Part shown: one piece after another, positions 63,177-64,000 of the stretch | How positions within the stretch are numbered: position 1 is the first letter of the stretch | Layout of the letters: every line of letters starts with the position of its first letter | Notes under the pieces: model-generated | Seen by the model: the letters and a program-made list of their open reading frames with translations, nothing else | Told to the model about the DNA's origin: nothing | Database searches by the model: none | Origin: Vulcanimicrobiota bacterium | Lineage (GTDB): Bacteria; Vulcanimicrobiota; Xenobia; Xenobiales; Xenobiaceae | Assembly (NCBI GenBank): GCA_944322965.1 | Contig: CALUQR010000001.1 | Span: forward strand, 515,815-579,814 | DNA: 64,000 bases | Direction: 5' to 3' | Made by a program: the position numbers and the translations under genes

Positions 63177-63665
63177 ATGTGGCTAACCCGCACGATGAGA
63201 GAGGTTTTTGCGCGTATGTCTATTAGTTCCGTCAATTTTGCTCAGACCAATTCCTACCAGGTTAAGACCCCTCTGGCCGTTGAGGGCGGCGCCTCTAAAG
63301 AGAGCGAGGCGCCAGTTTGGACTTCCGAATCGGTGAGCTTAGGCCAGAGCGTCGAATCGGCCCCCAGTTTTTCTAAGATGCAGGCCGCTCTCAAAGAGGA
63401 GCGCGGGAGCGTAGAGCCTGAGCCCACTCTCAAAGAGCGCCTGACCGATTACGTCGATGAGCACGCCAGCAAGTTGACCGATTCCGCTATGAAGGCCGGT
63501 AAGATCGGGGCTAAGTTGGGGCGCTTAGCTACGGTAGGCCTCTTAGGCGGAGGGATCGGAGTCCTCTTGGGAGCGGGTAGCGTCCTCAAAGAGGCGCTGC
63601 CCATGTTGGGCGCTGGGGTCTTAGGAGCCTTAGATAGCCTCCAAGGTAAGGGCGGCAAGGACTAA
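63177..63665 (+). CDS. Small hypothetical protein with glycine-zipper membrane segment
   Basis: I do not recognise a family. The first ~80 residues are polar (Ser/Glu-rich), residues about 85-115 form an amphipathic helix (LKERLTDYVDEHASKLTDSA), and about 118-155 form a Gly/Ala/Leu-rich hydrophobic stretch (VGLLGGGIGVLLGAGSVL) like a glycine zipper. ATG with AAAGGGA 5 bases upstream. Alternative starts are Met-7 and Met-14 (MSISSVNFAQ). Monocistronic, ended by a clear terminator. Confidence 0.75.
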   Translation: MWLTRTMREVFARMSISSVNFAQTNSYQVKTPLAVEGGASKESEAPVWTSESVSLGQSVESAPSFSKMQAALKEERGSVEPEPTLKERLTDYVDEHASKLTDSAMKAGKIGAKLGRLATVGLLGGGIGVLLGAGSVLKEALPMLGAGVLGALDSLQGKGGKD

Positions 63666-63684
63666 ATCCTAAGCTCCCCCTTCT

Positions 63685-63722
63685 AAAAGAGCTCCGGCGC
63701 CTAAGGGCCGGGGCTCTTTTAT
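63685..63722 (+). terminator. Terminator before gltX
   Basis: 14-bp stem AAAAGAGCTCCGGC/GCCGGGGCTCTTTT with one G-U pair and an 8-base loop, ending in T4-A-T3. It ends the small hypothetical gene. Confidence 0.85.
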
Positions 63723-63743
63723 TTAAGTTAGAGGCTTAGAGGC

Positions 63744-63767
63744 GGGAGGTTAGGGGAGGGGGCTGGG
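63744..63767 (+). other. Potential G-quadruplex in the gltX upstream region
   Basis: Four runs of three or more G separated by 6, 1 and 2 bases on the coding strand, about 80 bases before the gltX start. Followed by a second purine-rich tract (63773-63815). Could form in DNA or in the leader RNA depending on the transcription start. Confidence 0.45.
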
Positions 63768-63829
63768 CTCAGTAAAAAAAGGAGGAAGAGGGGGAGGGAG
63801 GAAGGGGGGCCTACTTTTTCTGAGTTTAG

Positions 63830-64000
<171 letters not shown>

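Overview
This window looks like a chromosome segment from a strictly anaerobic, fermenting, two-membraned bacterium. The evidence is a bifunctional AdhE, the NADH sensor Rex, two different [FeFe] hydrogenases, an oxygen-sensitive M29-type metabolism-neutral background with no respiratory genes, and a type II secretion secretin that implies an outer membrane. The genes are fairly GC-rich yet use the leucine codon TTA heavily, and several genes start with TTG or GTG. The paired DUF4912 and GH57/DUF1957-like genes are typical of Cyanobacteria-related, Margulisbacteria-like and some Firmicutes-like lineages. I cannot name the phylum from sequence reading alone; an uncultured gut- or sediment-type anaerobe fits best.

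Layout: 1-11.5 kb holds two tandem giant alpha-2-macroglobulin-like protease traps, the first cut by the window edge and lacking the thioester cysteine, the second keeping it. Then come deoB (phosphopentomutase), a convergent three-gene operon (DUF4912, GH57-like, membrane-anchored solute-binding-like protein), a PP2C/SpoIIE phosphatase, a type IA topoisomerase with a basic tail, and recN. From 22.5 to 28 kb lie three noncoding repeat islands, interleaved with tRNA-Leu, an RNase D-like gene and an Rpn/YhgA-type nuclease gene. The islands are built from 7-bp repeats, ~120-bp diverged units and hairpins, and each switches strand at a conserved core. This is the most unusual part of the window.

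28-43.7 kb: an M29 aminopeptidase, smc, nhaA, then a redox and fermentation block: rex, adhE, a small APH-fold kinase, a thioredoxin-like [2Fe-2S] ferredoxin, a terminator, a second such ferredoxin, a PAS-containing sensory [FeFe] hydrogenase (group C-like), an overlapping PP2C phosphatase with an extra domain, and a group B-like [FeFe] hydrogenase. Rex and AdhE handle NADH disposal as ethanol, and the hydrogenase part senses or makes H2; together they suggest a coordinated electron-sink regulon.

43.8-54 kb: tRNA-Ser, then a type II secretion cluster (gspL-M-N-D-E-F on the minus strand, gspC divergent) without pseudopilin genes, followed by two DUF6273 genes. 54-61 kb: a SufT-like gene, terD, and the iron-sulfur assembly operon sufCBDSU, which would supply clusters to the hydrogenases and ferredoxins; its SufS has a cysteine-rich C-terminal extension. 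61-64 kb: a HAD phosphatase, a PAP2-type membrane phosphatase, a small glycine-zipper protein and the start of gltX.
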